NCBI RefSeq assembly: GCF_019578655.1
Contig: NC_063257.1
Location: 23,887,939 to 23,951,938, forward strand
Direction: 5' to 3'
DNA length: 64,000 bases
Source: Ricinus communis
Taxonomy: Eukaryota; Streptophyta; Magnoliopsida; Malpighiales; Euphorbiaceae
A program made the translations under genes and the position numbers. This document shows positions 10,403 through 22,200 of this stretch, in pieces. A model generated the notes under the pieces. It was not told the origin of the DNA, ran no database searches, and saw nothing but the letters and a program-made list of their open reading frames with translations. The stretch's first letter is position 1, and each line of letters starts with the position of its first letter.

Positions 10403-11532
10403 ATGGGCACTCCTATAAAGAAGAAGTTATCGCCAGCCGATTTTGCGGCTAACAAATCTGGACATTCTTCATCATTGATTTTTACTAACAGGTTTGAAAT
10501 TCTTGACAAAACTCCTTTACCTTCTACCCCTACAAAACCTTCAAACTTTTTACAAGCCGTTACCAAACCCGGTTCTTTTAAACCAGAACCATTAAAATAC
10601 TTTACAAAACCACAACAACAAATCGTTATCATTCTTGAAAATGAAATATTCAATGGAAATATGAAAAATCCCAATTATCAGCAAATATTTCAACATATTT
10701 TTCCTTCTGAACAATTTTTTATTCCCGAAAGCCCCTACAAATTGAAATTTTTTTATGAACTTATCCTTTTAGATACCAACTCCATAGAAATTGAACATTC
10801 CTATGATCGTGACATGTCCGAAAAAATTTCCTATTCCAAATGTAGAATCTTGAAAGTTAAAGAAATTTTCTGTCACTTTTACACCTTCCTGGTACAATAC
10901 CTTTTACCTTCGAAATTGGAATCACTCCTGGTTTTTCATGTTTCATAAAACCAATTCAAAAAAAATTTTCAAATTGGTTTTCGGATTGGTGGACATATTT
11001 TGGACTTTGCCCTGAAATTTTACCTGCTAAGATTATGGAAGGATTTACTATCTTTAAAGAAAAGTTATCTATTCTTAAGCATGATAAATTGATTATCTTT
11101 TCTGAAACCTTTAACCTACCTTGGATTTTCTCCTGGCAGTTCAAGGTAAAACCATTTAGACCTTCTCCTAATGTAAATTCTATCGCCTGTTTAACCCGTG
11201 AATATAGTGTTAAATGGTGGTCCAACTGTAAAGATATTCAAGCTAACAAAGAAACGGTCCTGAAACATTTCTCTGAAAAGAATCCTATGCTATCAGGAAC
11301 AAGTCAATCTATGGGACAATTTAACTTCTTGTCTGATAAAAGCAAAATCTTAGAAAAATTATCTGGAAATACTACAAAAAAAGAATTTAAAGCAGCCCTG
11401 GAACAGGCATTATCACAAGTCTCTGGAGATAGTGATGACGAAGACTCTGGAAGCACTGGTGGACCTAATTACACTCCACAAAATGAAGACGATTACTTCG
11501 GTCTTGATAACTATGATGTGCTTTTTGACTAA
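10403..11532 (+). pseudogene. C-terminal domain of element polyprotein (right copy)
   Basis: Frame 2 from 10403 to 10948, then frame 1 from about 11035 to 11532. It has a QQQIVIILENEIF block near 10615-10650, an aromatic-rich middle and an acidic DSDDEDSG tail. Compared with the inverted copy at 5192-6020 it lacks two stretches of a few tens of bases between about 10855 and 10900, and this destroys the frame. Function unknown; the position immediately after RNase H is where related elements carry a similar tail. Confidence 0.55.
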
Positions 11533-12103
11533 ATGGACATTTTTGCCAACAAAAGAAGACAATTATGCAAGAGGACAAAAATCTTTTGACAAAGTGGCGG
11601 ACAAAACGAGAAGATAAGGATGGACAAAGTGGCAGACAAGAATCTTTTCCTTTTTGACAAAATAACTTAATTATTTACCTTTGTTGTCTTTTATAATAAT
11701 ATCACGGACTCAAGTCTATTTGAAGTCCGAATAGTGTTCTATTTCTTATTATAAATAGGTGTAAATTAGTTGAGGGAAGACACGCTTGAACGATCTTCCT
11801 TACTATCTCTTCTATTTTTGTAATCTTTCTCTTTGTAAAATTCTCTCTTCAATAAAATTTTATATTATCTACTTACTTACTCTCTTTCTCTATTATTTCT
11901 CTATTATTAGATCCTGCTACGCAATTGGTATCAGAGCCTTAGTCACTAAACTTGTAATTATTCTGTTTAAGATAGCGTTGGTCAGCCTGGTTTTCCGTTG
12001 GTCAGCCCGTCTTCCCAGTAATCGGTCAGGGTGGTCCCGGTAGGTGGTCCCACTATCCTAAACAATATTTACTTGTTTATTGTCTTTGGTTATGGAATTA
12101 TTG
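10772..12103 (+). repeat. Inverted arm, right
   Basis: Reverse-complementary partner of 4621-6020, separated from it by about 4.75 kb. Small sampled stretches differ by about 2 percent, similar to the 1.18-kb direct repeats, which suggests one event or events of similar age. The right arm is continuous with its neighbours on both sides in coding terms (RNase H to the left, movement protein to the right), so it is the original copy and the left arm is the derived one. Confidence 0.8.
11750..11938 (+). promoter_or_regulatory. Element promoter, polyadenylation signal and tRNA-Met primer-binding site
   Basis: TATAAATAG at 11750-11758, AATAAA at 11851-11856, and TGGTATCAGAGCC at 11926-11938. The last is complementary to the 3' end of plant initiator tRNA-Met and primes minus-strand DNA synthesis in caulimovirids and many plant retrotransposons. 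The order TATA, polyA signal, PBS within 190 bp is U3-R-U5-PBS-like. An inverted copy lies at the left arm (PBS 4786-4798). About 150 bp after the PBS comes the movement-protein ATG. Confidence 0.75.
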
Positions 12104-13054
12104 TTTCGTAGTTTTAGTAGTAGAGAAATAACTTCTTCTTTTTCTCTTTCTGAATTAAATACTGAAGAATTTACTGTTCAAGAGTCTAATATTCCTGAAA
12201 TAGAAAATCAGTTACATAATTGGTCCATCCCTAAGCAAAATATTAATAGTATTTATCGTATTGGAACTTTTGATTTTGCACAAAATTATTCTATTAAGCA
12301 AACTGAACAAACTATTACTTTAAATAAATCACATGAAAATTTACATTTACTTTCATCATCTGCATTACATGAACATATTAAAAAGAAATTTAAATTTTTG
12401 CATATAGGCATGGTTCAAATTGCTGTTAAACCTTTATTTAGAATTGGTTTAGACATACCTATTTTTCTCTGTTTAAGAGATGCTCGACATTTGAATTTTT
12501 CAAATTCACTTTTGGCAATGACTGAGTCAAATTTAGCAAATGGTCCTGTTTATTTTAATTGTTATCCAAATTTTTCAGTTTCATTATTTGACTCGAACAT
12601 TTTAGATACTTTAATTTTAACTGTTAAAACTAAAAACATGGATTTTGCTGAAAATTCCAGATCTATAACTGTCATTTATAGAATTTATTACAAAGTAATG
12701 ACGACAACTATAGATCCAAGAGCAAAACATTCTTTAACAAGAAATGAAATAATTTTATTTGAAGCTAATCCTTTACATTCTAAAATACAAGTACCTAAAA
12801 GATTAAAATGGAATGAATTATCTAAAGGTGGAACTTGGGATTTACAAGAAATTAATAAACCACAATCTATTAAAAATAATTCTAGAATTTCACAAATTTT
12901 TGAACAATCTAATGGTTCTGTTCAAATAAGTTTTTCACCTACCTTTATACTTTCTTCTAGACTTTCTACTTTTGAAAATTCTAAACCTTCTACACACACA
13001 ACACGTTTTCCAAATTCGATTACAAATTTACAAGGAGTTGATTTTGAAAATAAG
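12092..13054 (+). pseudogene. 30K-superfamily movement protein, C-terminally truncated
   Basis: The first ATG is at 12092; the frame is open to 13090, but homology is lost at about 13055 where the flanking direct repeat begins, so the last dozen codons and stop are host sequence. The central part matches the core of plant virus 30K-type movement proteins: a hydrophobic VKPLFRIGLD strand, an RDAR turn, and a YPNFSVSL block (about residues 105-180). Such proteins modify plasmodesmata so the genome can pass between cells. The C-terminal remainder is found at the other end of the unit (6021 onward). It is the longest undisrupted viral frame here, but it is truncated and its expression is unproven. 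Confidence 0.7.
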
Positions 13055-14231
13055 ATTAAAATATTAAGAAATTACGAAGAATATTTATAAATATTTAATT
13101 TGTTATTTTAAAATACTATAAATAAATTTAATATTTAATATTTAACTTAATTAAATTTAATAATTTAATTTTATAATTAAAATAATATTTAACCATATAA
13201 TATATCGGTAAATGATAAATTATAAATAAATACAAAATAAAAGTCTACTCCAATTTAATTTCTCTGTTGACCAAATCTCATGATTCTAATCTCCAAACAC
13301 AGTTTGTTAAGTTGCTCTGAGTTTGCTAAATGGTAGAAGTGGTTGGCAGATTGCTCTCTTTCATCTTATGTTGAGTTTATCTGCTAATTAAGTTCGGGGA
13401 TTCATATCATACAAAATTTAATTGTATTATGTGAAAATAAATATATAATATAAAATAGTTAAATTAAATATAATACTATATTAAAATATTAAATTTAAAT
13501 ATGAACATATTTATTTAACTAGATTGATTTATACAATCTGTTCAATAAATTAAAATTTTAAAATAAATTATAAATTATTTAAATTTTAAAAATATATTTA
13601 TTTAACTATAAAATAACTCAAACTTAAATTATTATTTTAAAACTTAATTAAAAATAAAAATTATATTTTTATTTAGAGCATCCCAACAGGGCTCTTGTTT
13701 TAAAAAACATAATTTCTATAATAAAAAGTATCTTAGGGTATATTTAAATATAACAAGTAAAATATTTTATTTAAGTCTAATATACTCTTTATATTTATTA
13801 TTTTATTTAAATCTAATAGACTTTTTATTTTATTCTTTATTTTATTTTTATTTTTATAATTATTAATAATTTTAATTTTTAGTTTGATTTTTTATTACAA
13901 ATATCAATTAAATTAAATATATAAAAATTTATAATGTATTTATTAAATATAGAGTGGAGAATGAAGTTTAATTTTTATATATTTTATTTTATATTTAAAA
14001 AATAAAAAATACTTGTAATATTATTTATAATATGAATCTATAAAATAAAGAAGTTAATTATACATGTTTTTAGACTTACTGTTTTTGGATTAGACATGTT
14101 AATAGAGTTACTAGTTTTGGGTCCTCAAGTTATTTATTGGGCTTGACAAAATAATGTTTACTAATTTTAGGAATGACAGTGTCCCTGTTCCTACTTAATA
14201 GACAACAAGTTTCAAACTCCTCCGTCACAAT
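13055..14231 (+). repeat. 1.18-kb direct repeat, right copy
   Basis: Same-orientation copy of 3442-4624. Its left end fuses with the truncated movement-protein frame. Its right end continues into unique DNA leading to the BRO1 gene. Non-coding and AT-rich, with no internal feature recognised. Confidence 0.75.
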
Positions 14232-15030
14232 TGATCCTTCCACATTGCTGGCAAACTTCCTTCACTTCGTCTAACCACCGTCGATCACAGGAGCACTACC
14301 GACGAGAGGTCCAAACGCCGTAGTAAATTACCATCACAACTGACTGCAAACATAACCATACAAAACACCATTTACCATTTAAAAGAATAAAATTTCGAAT
14401 TAAAACACATACATATATATACTAAACGTTAATAATAGAGACAAAAAAAGAAAAAAAGAAGTCATGGGATGAGCTTCCGGTGGCTGGAACAACCCGAGGC
14501 TACCCTTGAAAGAGTACCCACAAACTTGTGTGCTAATGATTTGGTAAAGGAACTTTCCAGATTGTATAAAGACTTTTATAGGAGTCGATAACTTTTTTTT
14601 TTTTTTCTCCTTTACCCAATCATTGAGTTAAAATAATAGCGCCAAGTAAATTAAGAAAAGAAGAAAAAAAAAAAGGAAAAGGAAAAAGGAAAAGGCATTT
14701 ATGGTTATAATTATTGATGTTTTTTACAACTTACTTTTTATGTAAAGCAGAGGGTTGTTACAGAAAAAGCTTCCTTTCTATTTTTATGCTCTTCTTTTAT
14801 ATCCTATATTATATTATTCCAATTTCTCCAATCGAACCTTCTAAAGCCTCTCTCTCTCTAACCCCCTGAAGAATCAAACCAATGAATGACAGCAAAATGG
14901 GTTCTTGTTTTTAAAATCGAAATTCACAGCTCTATTACAAACACATTCTTAATTCATTTTTTTTTTCTTGGATTTTTTTTTCTATTTCCTTGGCTTCAAT
15001 TTTGACTCTTTACTTCCAACTTCCTTTATG
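14232..15030 (+). promoter_or_regulatory. Putative promoter and 5' untranslated exon of the BRO1 gene
   Basis: Unique sequence between the direct repeat and the gene. An AT-rich stretch (TATCCTATATTATATTATT near 14801-14819) is followed by a CT-rich tract (14843-14870), common near plant transcription starts. TATG|GTAAGAG at 15027-15037 is a good splice donor, and TATTAAG (to 16198) just before the coding ATG is a possible acceptor. A 5'-UTR exon of about 150 bp plus a 1.17-kb 5'-UTR intron is inferred. No transcript evidence is available. Confidence 0.4.
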
Positions 15031-16198
15031 GTAAGAGTTCAATAATTTAGTTTTTTCTCTTTTAGTTGTTTGGTTGCTTAGAAAGTTTTGAGGTTTTAAG
15101 AAAGATGAAATATTTTCTTTTCTTGGGATCTTTCTTGATTGTCTAATTCTTGTTGATTACTTCTGTCAGAAAGAAATCCAGCAGCTGTTTCTTACCTTTT
15201 TCTTATCTTTTTTAGCAGAATTGGTTTCTGGGTATTTGTCTGTTAGACCACTTTAGTATCTTTTTTACTTGAATCAATTTGGAGTACAGCAAAGGAGCAA
15301 CAAATTTGATAGTTAATGTCAAGACAGAAGCAACAACATCTACTTATTGCTTTGAGTTATAGATAGATTGCTTATTTTGGTATATAAGAATACCCACTTG
15401 TATATGCGCTTAAATGAGCTTTTATAACCCGCTTGCTGACCAACCTTTTTCTATGTCACCTCTTAGTTTCTGGTTGGAGAGTCAGAGTTCCTTAACTTTC
15501 ACATTTTTCTTTTGACATTTCATGTGAGCAGCGGTTCATGTCTTGTTGAGTTCTTTTTTTTTTTTTTTTTTCCTTTGATCATATGAATGCTTTATTATAC
15601 TTTACATCTTTCAAGGATGGAAAGTAAATTGTCCAGTATCATGCTTTGCTCGTGAAGTGATTCATTTGCTTTTGTTGATTTTGCTCTCTCTACCATGAAC
15701 TCTTTGTTTGTCCTATTACTATTTCCCCTTTTTCTCTGAAGAAATTACTCTAAATTTACTACAATTTGTGGCCCGTCTGTCAACTTTCTGATAATCATGT
15801 ATCTACATATATAAAAAATTCTTATGTATTAGCTATCTATGTTAGCAGGTCCAAAACTCTCTGGAGACTTCTGGTAGGTCTTTGGATACTGCTCGTGAAT
15901 GATCTACTACTTGTGTTTTTGTTGGTTGGGACATTTATTACTTCTTTTTATAGTTTGCTTAGTTCTTTCATTTACTTTAACTTGTGATTGCTGACTAGTA
16001 GTGACTACATTCTCTGAATTTTTTTTTGAATCATTTGTACTAGTTCATATTGTTGGAGTCATTACCTTGTACTCTTTTTTCTTTGTTATTTTATCACTGT
16101 CATTCCTTGCAAGCAAGTTATTACATGCCAAAGACCTCATTTTTATTTTGGTTGCTGACATTTTATCATTTCGATTGGTGTATTGTGTAAATATTAAG
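15031..16198 (+). other. Putative 5'-UTR intron of the BRO1 gene
   Basis: T-rich and plant-intron-like, from a GTAAGAG donor to a TATTAAG acceptor two bases before the start codon. Two short open frames inside it (15766-15987, 16001-16213) are hydrophobic low-complexity translations of T-rich DNA and are not called genes. Confidence 0.4.
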
Positions 16199-16200
16199 AT

Positions 16201-19200
16201 ATGGGCTGCATAGTGTCTACACCAAAGGAATCTGGTGGAAACAGAAGGAAACCAGGGAGTATTGGAGAAGTTTTTGTCTATATACCAGGTTTCCGGATAC
16301 CCAAAGCTGTCGATTTTTCTGTGTCACTGGGAGACCACTTGTCAAAGAATTTAGTGGAACGCCTATCCGCTTTAAGAACTCGTATTGTAGTTATGGCTGG
16401 GCAAGAAGCACCAACAGTCACAAGAACAAAGAGAAAAAATGCTACTCAACATGGTAGGTTGTAAAATATTGTGATGTGCATACCATGCTAGATTAGTAGT
16501 GGATTTAATTGTTCATCTGTCAAACTGATTTGTTGTTTGAAGGAGGTTCAACATTGGCTGATCTTCATCAGGCCCTTGAAGATTACTTGCCTATTCTTTT
16601 GGGATTAGTTAAAGATGGAAGCCATCTACAACACAAGGTGCAATTTGTGTGGATAAACCAAGAGGATGATGCAGAGGTGGGCGCGTGTGAATATTTATTA
16701 TCTGTTAATAAGATCCTTCTCTTTCTCTTCCCCTCTCCCACCATCTAGAGGTTCCAATTTTATGCACTGAAAAAATGTTGAATTGATATGAATAAGTAAT
16801 TTTGCAGGAAACTGCCATGTCCAATGCATGGTACGAGGTGTTGTCAGTTTTGCACTTAATGGCAATGCTATTACTTTCACAGGCCAACTTGTTGCTTCTT
16901 CCAAGAACATCTGCTGATGGTTATCAGCCAAAAGTATCAGCAGGTAGTTAACTCTGCAAAATTACATGCTTCAGTGCAAGGGGATTATTCTATGTGTGTG
17001 TTTATAGTTAAAATTTTTGTCCTCCATAATCATGCTCTTGCTATTTCGAACTTTATATTGAAGTCCTAAGTTTTCCAAGATTTAATTTTTTTTTTCTTTT
17101 TGGTGAACATACATACAATGTTCTCTTCATTTTGCTGTTGGGACTTGGAAATTAACTGCTATATGTCCTATCTCTGACATTAGCCTATCAAATGTTTGCT
17201 ATTCATAAATTTGCATAGTCAATTTAATAATTTTCCATAGACTAACCATGTGGCAGACAAAAAGTGCGAAAAATTATTTTTCGTTTGTCCTGCAATTATC
17301 AATTTGATACATGCTAACTGTATCCTACTGTAAAATACACTCTGAAAATGCAGGGTGAAGATGTTCTTACAGGTGGGATTGGAAAATTGGCAATGTTTAT
17401 ATCAAGAAATAAGAATTATTATTATTGTTATTATCTTTTTGTGAGTTTGACGAATGAGGTAAATTGGAGTGAAAAGTATCACTTTGGAAGACTCCAAGTG
17501 GAAGTACTCAAAAGAGAAATGAATTTAAGTTAGTAGGTGATATAGGAAAGGTTTGTCAGATTATCACTTTGGAAGACTCCAGGAGGGAGAGCTCAAAAGA
17601 GAAATGAATTACAGGTAGTTAGTGGTACAGGAGAGCTTTGGTGGATTATGTTTTAAGTGTATGTGAAGGCTAATAGTATAGAAAATCAAAGTCAGATGTT
17701 AAAACCAACAAAGAACTTAGGTTCTGGAACTATCTAGAGATCTAGTATGATGGGTGAAAGAAAGTTGGGTTAATTCAGGTTCTTTGATGTTATTTGATGA
17801 AGAAGTAAATTAGGTCAGTTAAAAGCTTCCTACGATTTAATGGAGCAAAATCAAATTAGCATTTCAGTTACTTGTCAAGACAAAGGAAAAATCAAGATCT
17901 CTAACTTGCACACCTTGGATCTTTTTGCAGTCTGTTTGCACATAAGATTTCATTTGCTAGAGCTAGAATTGAATCATAAATCCAACAAATGGTAAAAAAT
18001 TCTATCTAATCCACTGGTTCATATAATTGATAGAGCTAACATGATAGTATTTCTAATCAACTAGGACTTAGACTTGAATGCAAACTAAAAATTTCATACA
18101 CTGAATTCCTCTTAGACTATGTAAAACATCCCAGCTAACATAACAGGTCGAGAGTAAAACTTGAGAATTGAGATGCTACTCCTAACTCCTGAGCCCATGA
18201 AACACATTAATAGCAGCTAAGCTACATGGATAGACATATAGATAAGGTTCTGGGAGGAGTACAGATTGAGAAGTACGTAATTAAGAAGAAAAACCTTATA
18301 CCCTATTGGGTGAGGATGGAGATAAATACCAGATTTACTTACAAGGTTGTTGGCATAAGTGAAGAGAAAGCTTTGTTTAGGAGATGGAATTGGAGGGATG
18401 TGGCATTTTATGAATCTTCTTTTCATTGCAATGATGTTTTCATACAGAGTAATATCACAAGAAGATAACTTTTAGACTGATGGTTTAACATTTAAAATCG
18501 CCCCATTCTTTGGGTTAAAACTAGTTTTGAAGGGAGATCTTTTGAGGAAGACGAAGTGAGGAACATGGTTTTGAAGTGGAAAGGGGAAGGCTCATAGTAT
18601 TGATGGATTTACATGGCCCTTCTACTTTTTGTCTCTTGAGTGTGTTTTTCTCTCTGGTTTACTGGTTGATGGATAAGATTGTGGATTGCACTTTTACCAC
18701 TCATGTGCTTAAGGAGAATGTCTAATCAAGACTTGGCCCATCTAATTTCTGTTCTGTGTCGAGGTTGAAGCTGCTTTGAAAAAGTCACCCTTATAGATAT
18801 TATTGCAAAAAGAAATTTGAAATTGTTGTTTAGCTGCTGTGAATTTCTTATGATTAATGCGTCGAGTTGACCTTTCAAACAACTTTTTATTACTGTTAGT
18901 CCACATGTTCAATGTAATATTCTTTACTTTTCCTTATCAACAACTGTAATAACAATGCCAGTCAGACCTTAATTTCACACTATTATATGATCCTTGCTAA
19001 GGTGTTATCGGATAGGTTTTCTTTTGTTTAAGATATACTATTTCTAGTCGTAGAGATTTCGGTGAGGGAAGGTTGATTCTAGGTGCAACATGTATTGCTG
19101 ACCAAATCATAGATGATCTTTCAGAAGGAAAATGAAAAGGAATGGATTTAGGGAAGGCCTATAGTTGTTTAAGTAGGGGTTCTTAACAATTCATAGACAG

Positions 19201-22200
19201 AAAGGGCTTTGGTCCTAGATAAAATGTCATAAAGGTCTTTTCTTTTCGACTGTGTTTGTATTGACTGTCAATGTGGAGCCAAAGTCTAGGTTTAAGAGAT
19301 TAATGGGATTGTGAGTTCCTTTTCTTTTCACTTTCAATGTTGCAATGCATAAGGGGTTTGGGAGGGGTCATTTGGAAATTCTCTTAAACCTAAACTTAAG
19401 TAATCAGTTTGAATAGGGTTTTTGAAATCAATTAGATCACCTGTTTGTGTGACCTTTAGAACTGGGGTCTGGAGATGATCAGACGCCTGTGTGGCTGAAC
19501 TTTAGAATTGGGGATGATGAAGCCTGACCAAAGATCACTTGACATGGCCGGTTTGACTCTGAATTGGTTGACCTGGTAAATTAATTTGTTAGATTTAGTT
19601 AAGATTGCTAATTGGAAATTGGCCAGATACTTGTTCAAGTGACCTTCATAAGTAGAGATGATCAAACCTTGTATAAAAATTCATCAACTTTTAAATATAA
19701 AGAGATAGCCTCAGAATGTGAAGATGAGCTGTTTGGTTCTAAGAGTAAGTTCATGCTTTCAAAGGGAAGTTAATTCAATTTGCTACTGCTGTTAAGCCTA
19801 TATGGTTGTTTTGGTTGTAAATGAATGATTGTACAAAGGAAAACCACAATCTCCTTTTCAAAGCATTTGAGAAATTTGCTTAATCCACCACTCTCTCACT
19901 AGCTCTCTGAATATTTTTTTCGCTTTTTATTGATTTAGTACTATTATTAGTTCTTGAATTCCAGTACCAAGTGATTAATGTGTATTCTTAACAAAATCCA
20001 ATACATTTCCTTGAAAGAACTTGAAGCTCTTAAACTTTTAACATGAAAAGCAGAACTGCAAGTAGGGAAGTCAAAGTGATATTTTGGAAACTCAAAAGTG
20101 CAATCTGCTTAGTTGGAGAAATCTGCTTCATTCTCCTAAAATTTCTTATCGGGAAGGGATACAGCAAATGTAGAAAAACTTTAGCTGCTGCTTCTGCTGT
20201 AATATTAATTTGGGCCACTTAGGGCTTTTATCTTTATTGCTGTTAAACAAAAATTAAGTTAAAACTTAGAATAGGGCCAAGTCAAAGTTTGCATGGTAAA
20301 GGGTTTATAGGATATGTTATTGTTAGGTTCTGATTTCATTTCTGACATAGTAGTTGATTTGGTCACCACTCAAGTACTTCCTTTCTATTCAAGGACAGTA
20401 GTTAGGAGGAGTGGTGTAACAGAAATCTATTTCTATTTCTAATACTTCTCTTGGTTTCTTATGTTTCTTCTCATAATTTTTGTTATTTCTGTATTATCTC
20501 GTCTTCCATTTTTCATTCTCAATCTAGTTCAGATTTTAGTTTCTTTTCTTTCTCTCTTTCTCTATTCATTTTCTTTTGTGCACGTTTTTTTTCTGCATCA
20601 CTTATTTTCTAGAGTCTTTTCATTATTGTGCTAGACAGCTAGAGGACTTGGGGTTGACCCCTCCCATATTTATGGTCGAAAGGCATTTATCAGACGTGCA
20701 AACGAACTGAGACTTCTTAGTTGGATAAACATTTATTACTAGGTTAGCAAAAAAGTTTCTAGGTGGCAACAAAGAATAGGTAGGGTGAGAAATGAGGACA
20801 AGTAAAAAAGAAGTGTATTTTACATGTTAAAATTTCCTCAAAATATTTTTTGGTCCGGTTACAACTTATACTTTGGTAGAAATTTTGTTCTGAGTTTAAG
20901 AAGAGTTTTAATAAATACTGAAAAATGCACCATGCTAGTTGAGCTAGTGATATGCATGCAATAGTTGGTCTCGCTGAGCTTGTAGGCCATGTGCATTGCA
21001 TATATGCTTGTTTCTACCCTGTTCTGTGATTCACATGACTGGTTCTGCTGCATAATTTTCATTGTCTTTCATTGTGGTAGAGAGCAGGCGTGCTTCCATT
21101 GATATTTTCTTGAAGGCTGCAGGATACCTGGATTGTGCGGTCCGACATGTGCTCCCACAGTTTCCAGCTGCACTAAGGTTGATATGGTTGAAAGACTTGC
21201 AACAGAAGGGAGCCTATTGTCCTGTGATTACGATTTTATTCTGACCTATATTAGCTTTTGATTGTAGGAGAGATTTGCCAGTGGACTTGGCAGAAGGAGT
21301 TCTTAGAGCACTTTGCCTGCAAGCGTTGGGGCAGGTAATAGCTTATTTATGGATGGATTTATTCATTGAATTGAACTGCAATATATAGATATGTTTTGCT
21401 TCATTCTAGTTGCAACTGTAAATGGATCTCACCTCCTCTACCTCACATGACTAGCAGGCCACCCCTTCTAATAGGAAAGGTTCATTAAGTCCTGAATCCT
21501 GTTTTATTGACATGCTTAAGAAATTTCACTGGATTTTGGTTAAAGAACTATTAGCCAATTAGAACAGTAATCAGTATGAATTAGATCTTGATCAAGTCTT
21601 ATCTACTCTATCGTATTATGTCATCCTTTAAGTGATTCAAAGTCTAGTTCCTTGACTGCTTTCTTTTAGGGCAGATGTATTGCAGTGCAACTCTAGTTGC
21701 TCACAATTTTGCGAATTATCTTAAGAACATTGAATGGGTTTTCAGAATTTACTGTTTTTGGAGTATCTTATGGATTGGATGGTTTTAATCCTTGACAACC
21801 AAGAGTTGATTACTGGTTGTTTAACTTTGGCTATTTGTTGGTTATTGTTGGTGAGGAGCCAAGGCTGCAGTTCAAGGGTTTAAGGGAATAACAAGGAAAT
21901 CCTTCTTTCTCTTGTTCTTTTTTAAAGTAGAAGCTGTTTAATTGTCAACTTTAATAGATGACAATTTAATTGCAGGGCATTTGAATTTGATAGTGATAGA
22001 CAGCTTCAGTTTACATTTGTTTGAAATGCACACCTGTATTAATGAATCATCAAGGAAGAAGAAGAATTGAATATTACAACCTGGGGTATTGGACACACCT
22101 GTAAAGCTTATGAACACAACACTTAAAGATGAGGATTATGCATTTTCTTAACAAAGGTCAACTTCCAAAGAGCAACCACCAATTAATTATATTTAAAAAA

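Larger units (their letters stand above)
4621..13054 (+). mobile_element. Endogenous pararetrovirus-like element, circularly permuted with inverted 3' duplication
   Basis: The block has two parts. 6021-13054 (about 7.0 kb, plus orientation) encodes, each once and in order: tail of movement protein/virion region, capsid-like domain, CCHC zinc knuckle, acidic linker, aspartic protease, reverse transcriptase, RNase H, a C-terminal domain, a non-coding TATA-polyA-PBS region, and then the N-terminal movement protein. Joining its two ends would give the usual movement-protein-first order, so the copy is a circular permutation, as expected from a circular genome or 1-LTR circle. 4621-6020 is an inverted copy of 10772-12103. 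Size and gene content fit Caulimoviridae-related endogenous elements. An LTR retrotransposon that carries a movement protein is the alternative. All frames are broken. Confidence 0.75.

Noticed and set aside
12080..12091. Start of the movement-protein frame upstream of ATG
   Set aside because: 12080 is a TTG; the first ATG is 12092 and is the plausible start.
15766..16213. Two plus-strand frames before the BRO1 start
   Set aside because: T-rich intron translation, rich in L, F, S and V; explained by the 5'-UTR intron.
17348..18468. Plus-strand frames in intron 3
   Set aside because: No homology apart from L1-type debris; each is bounded by stops.
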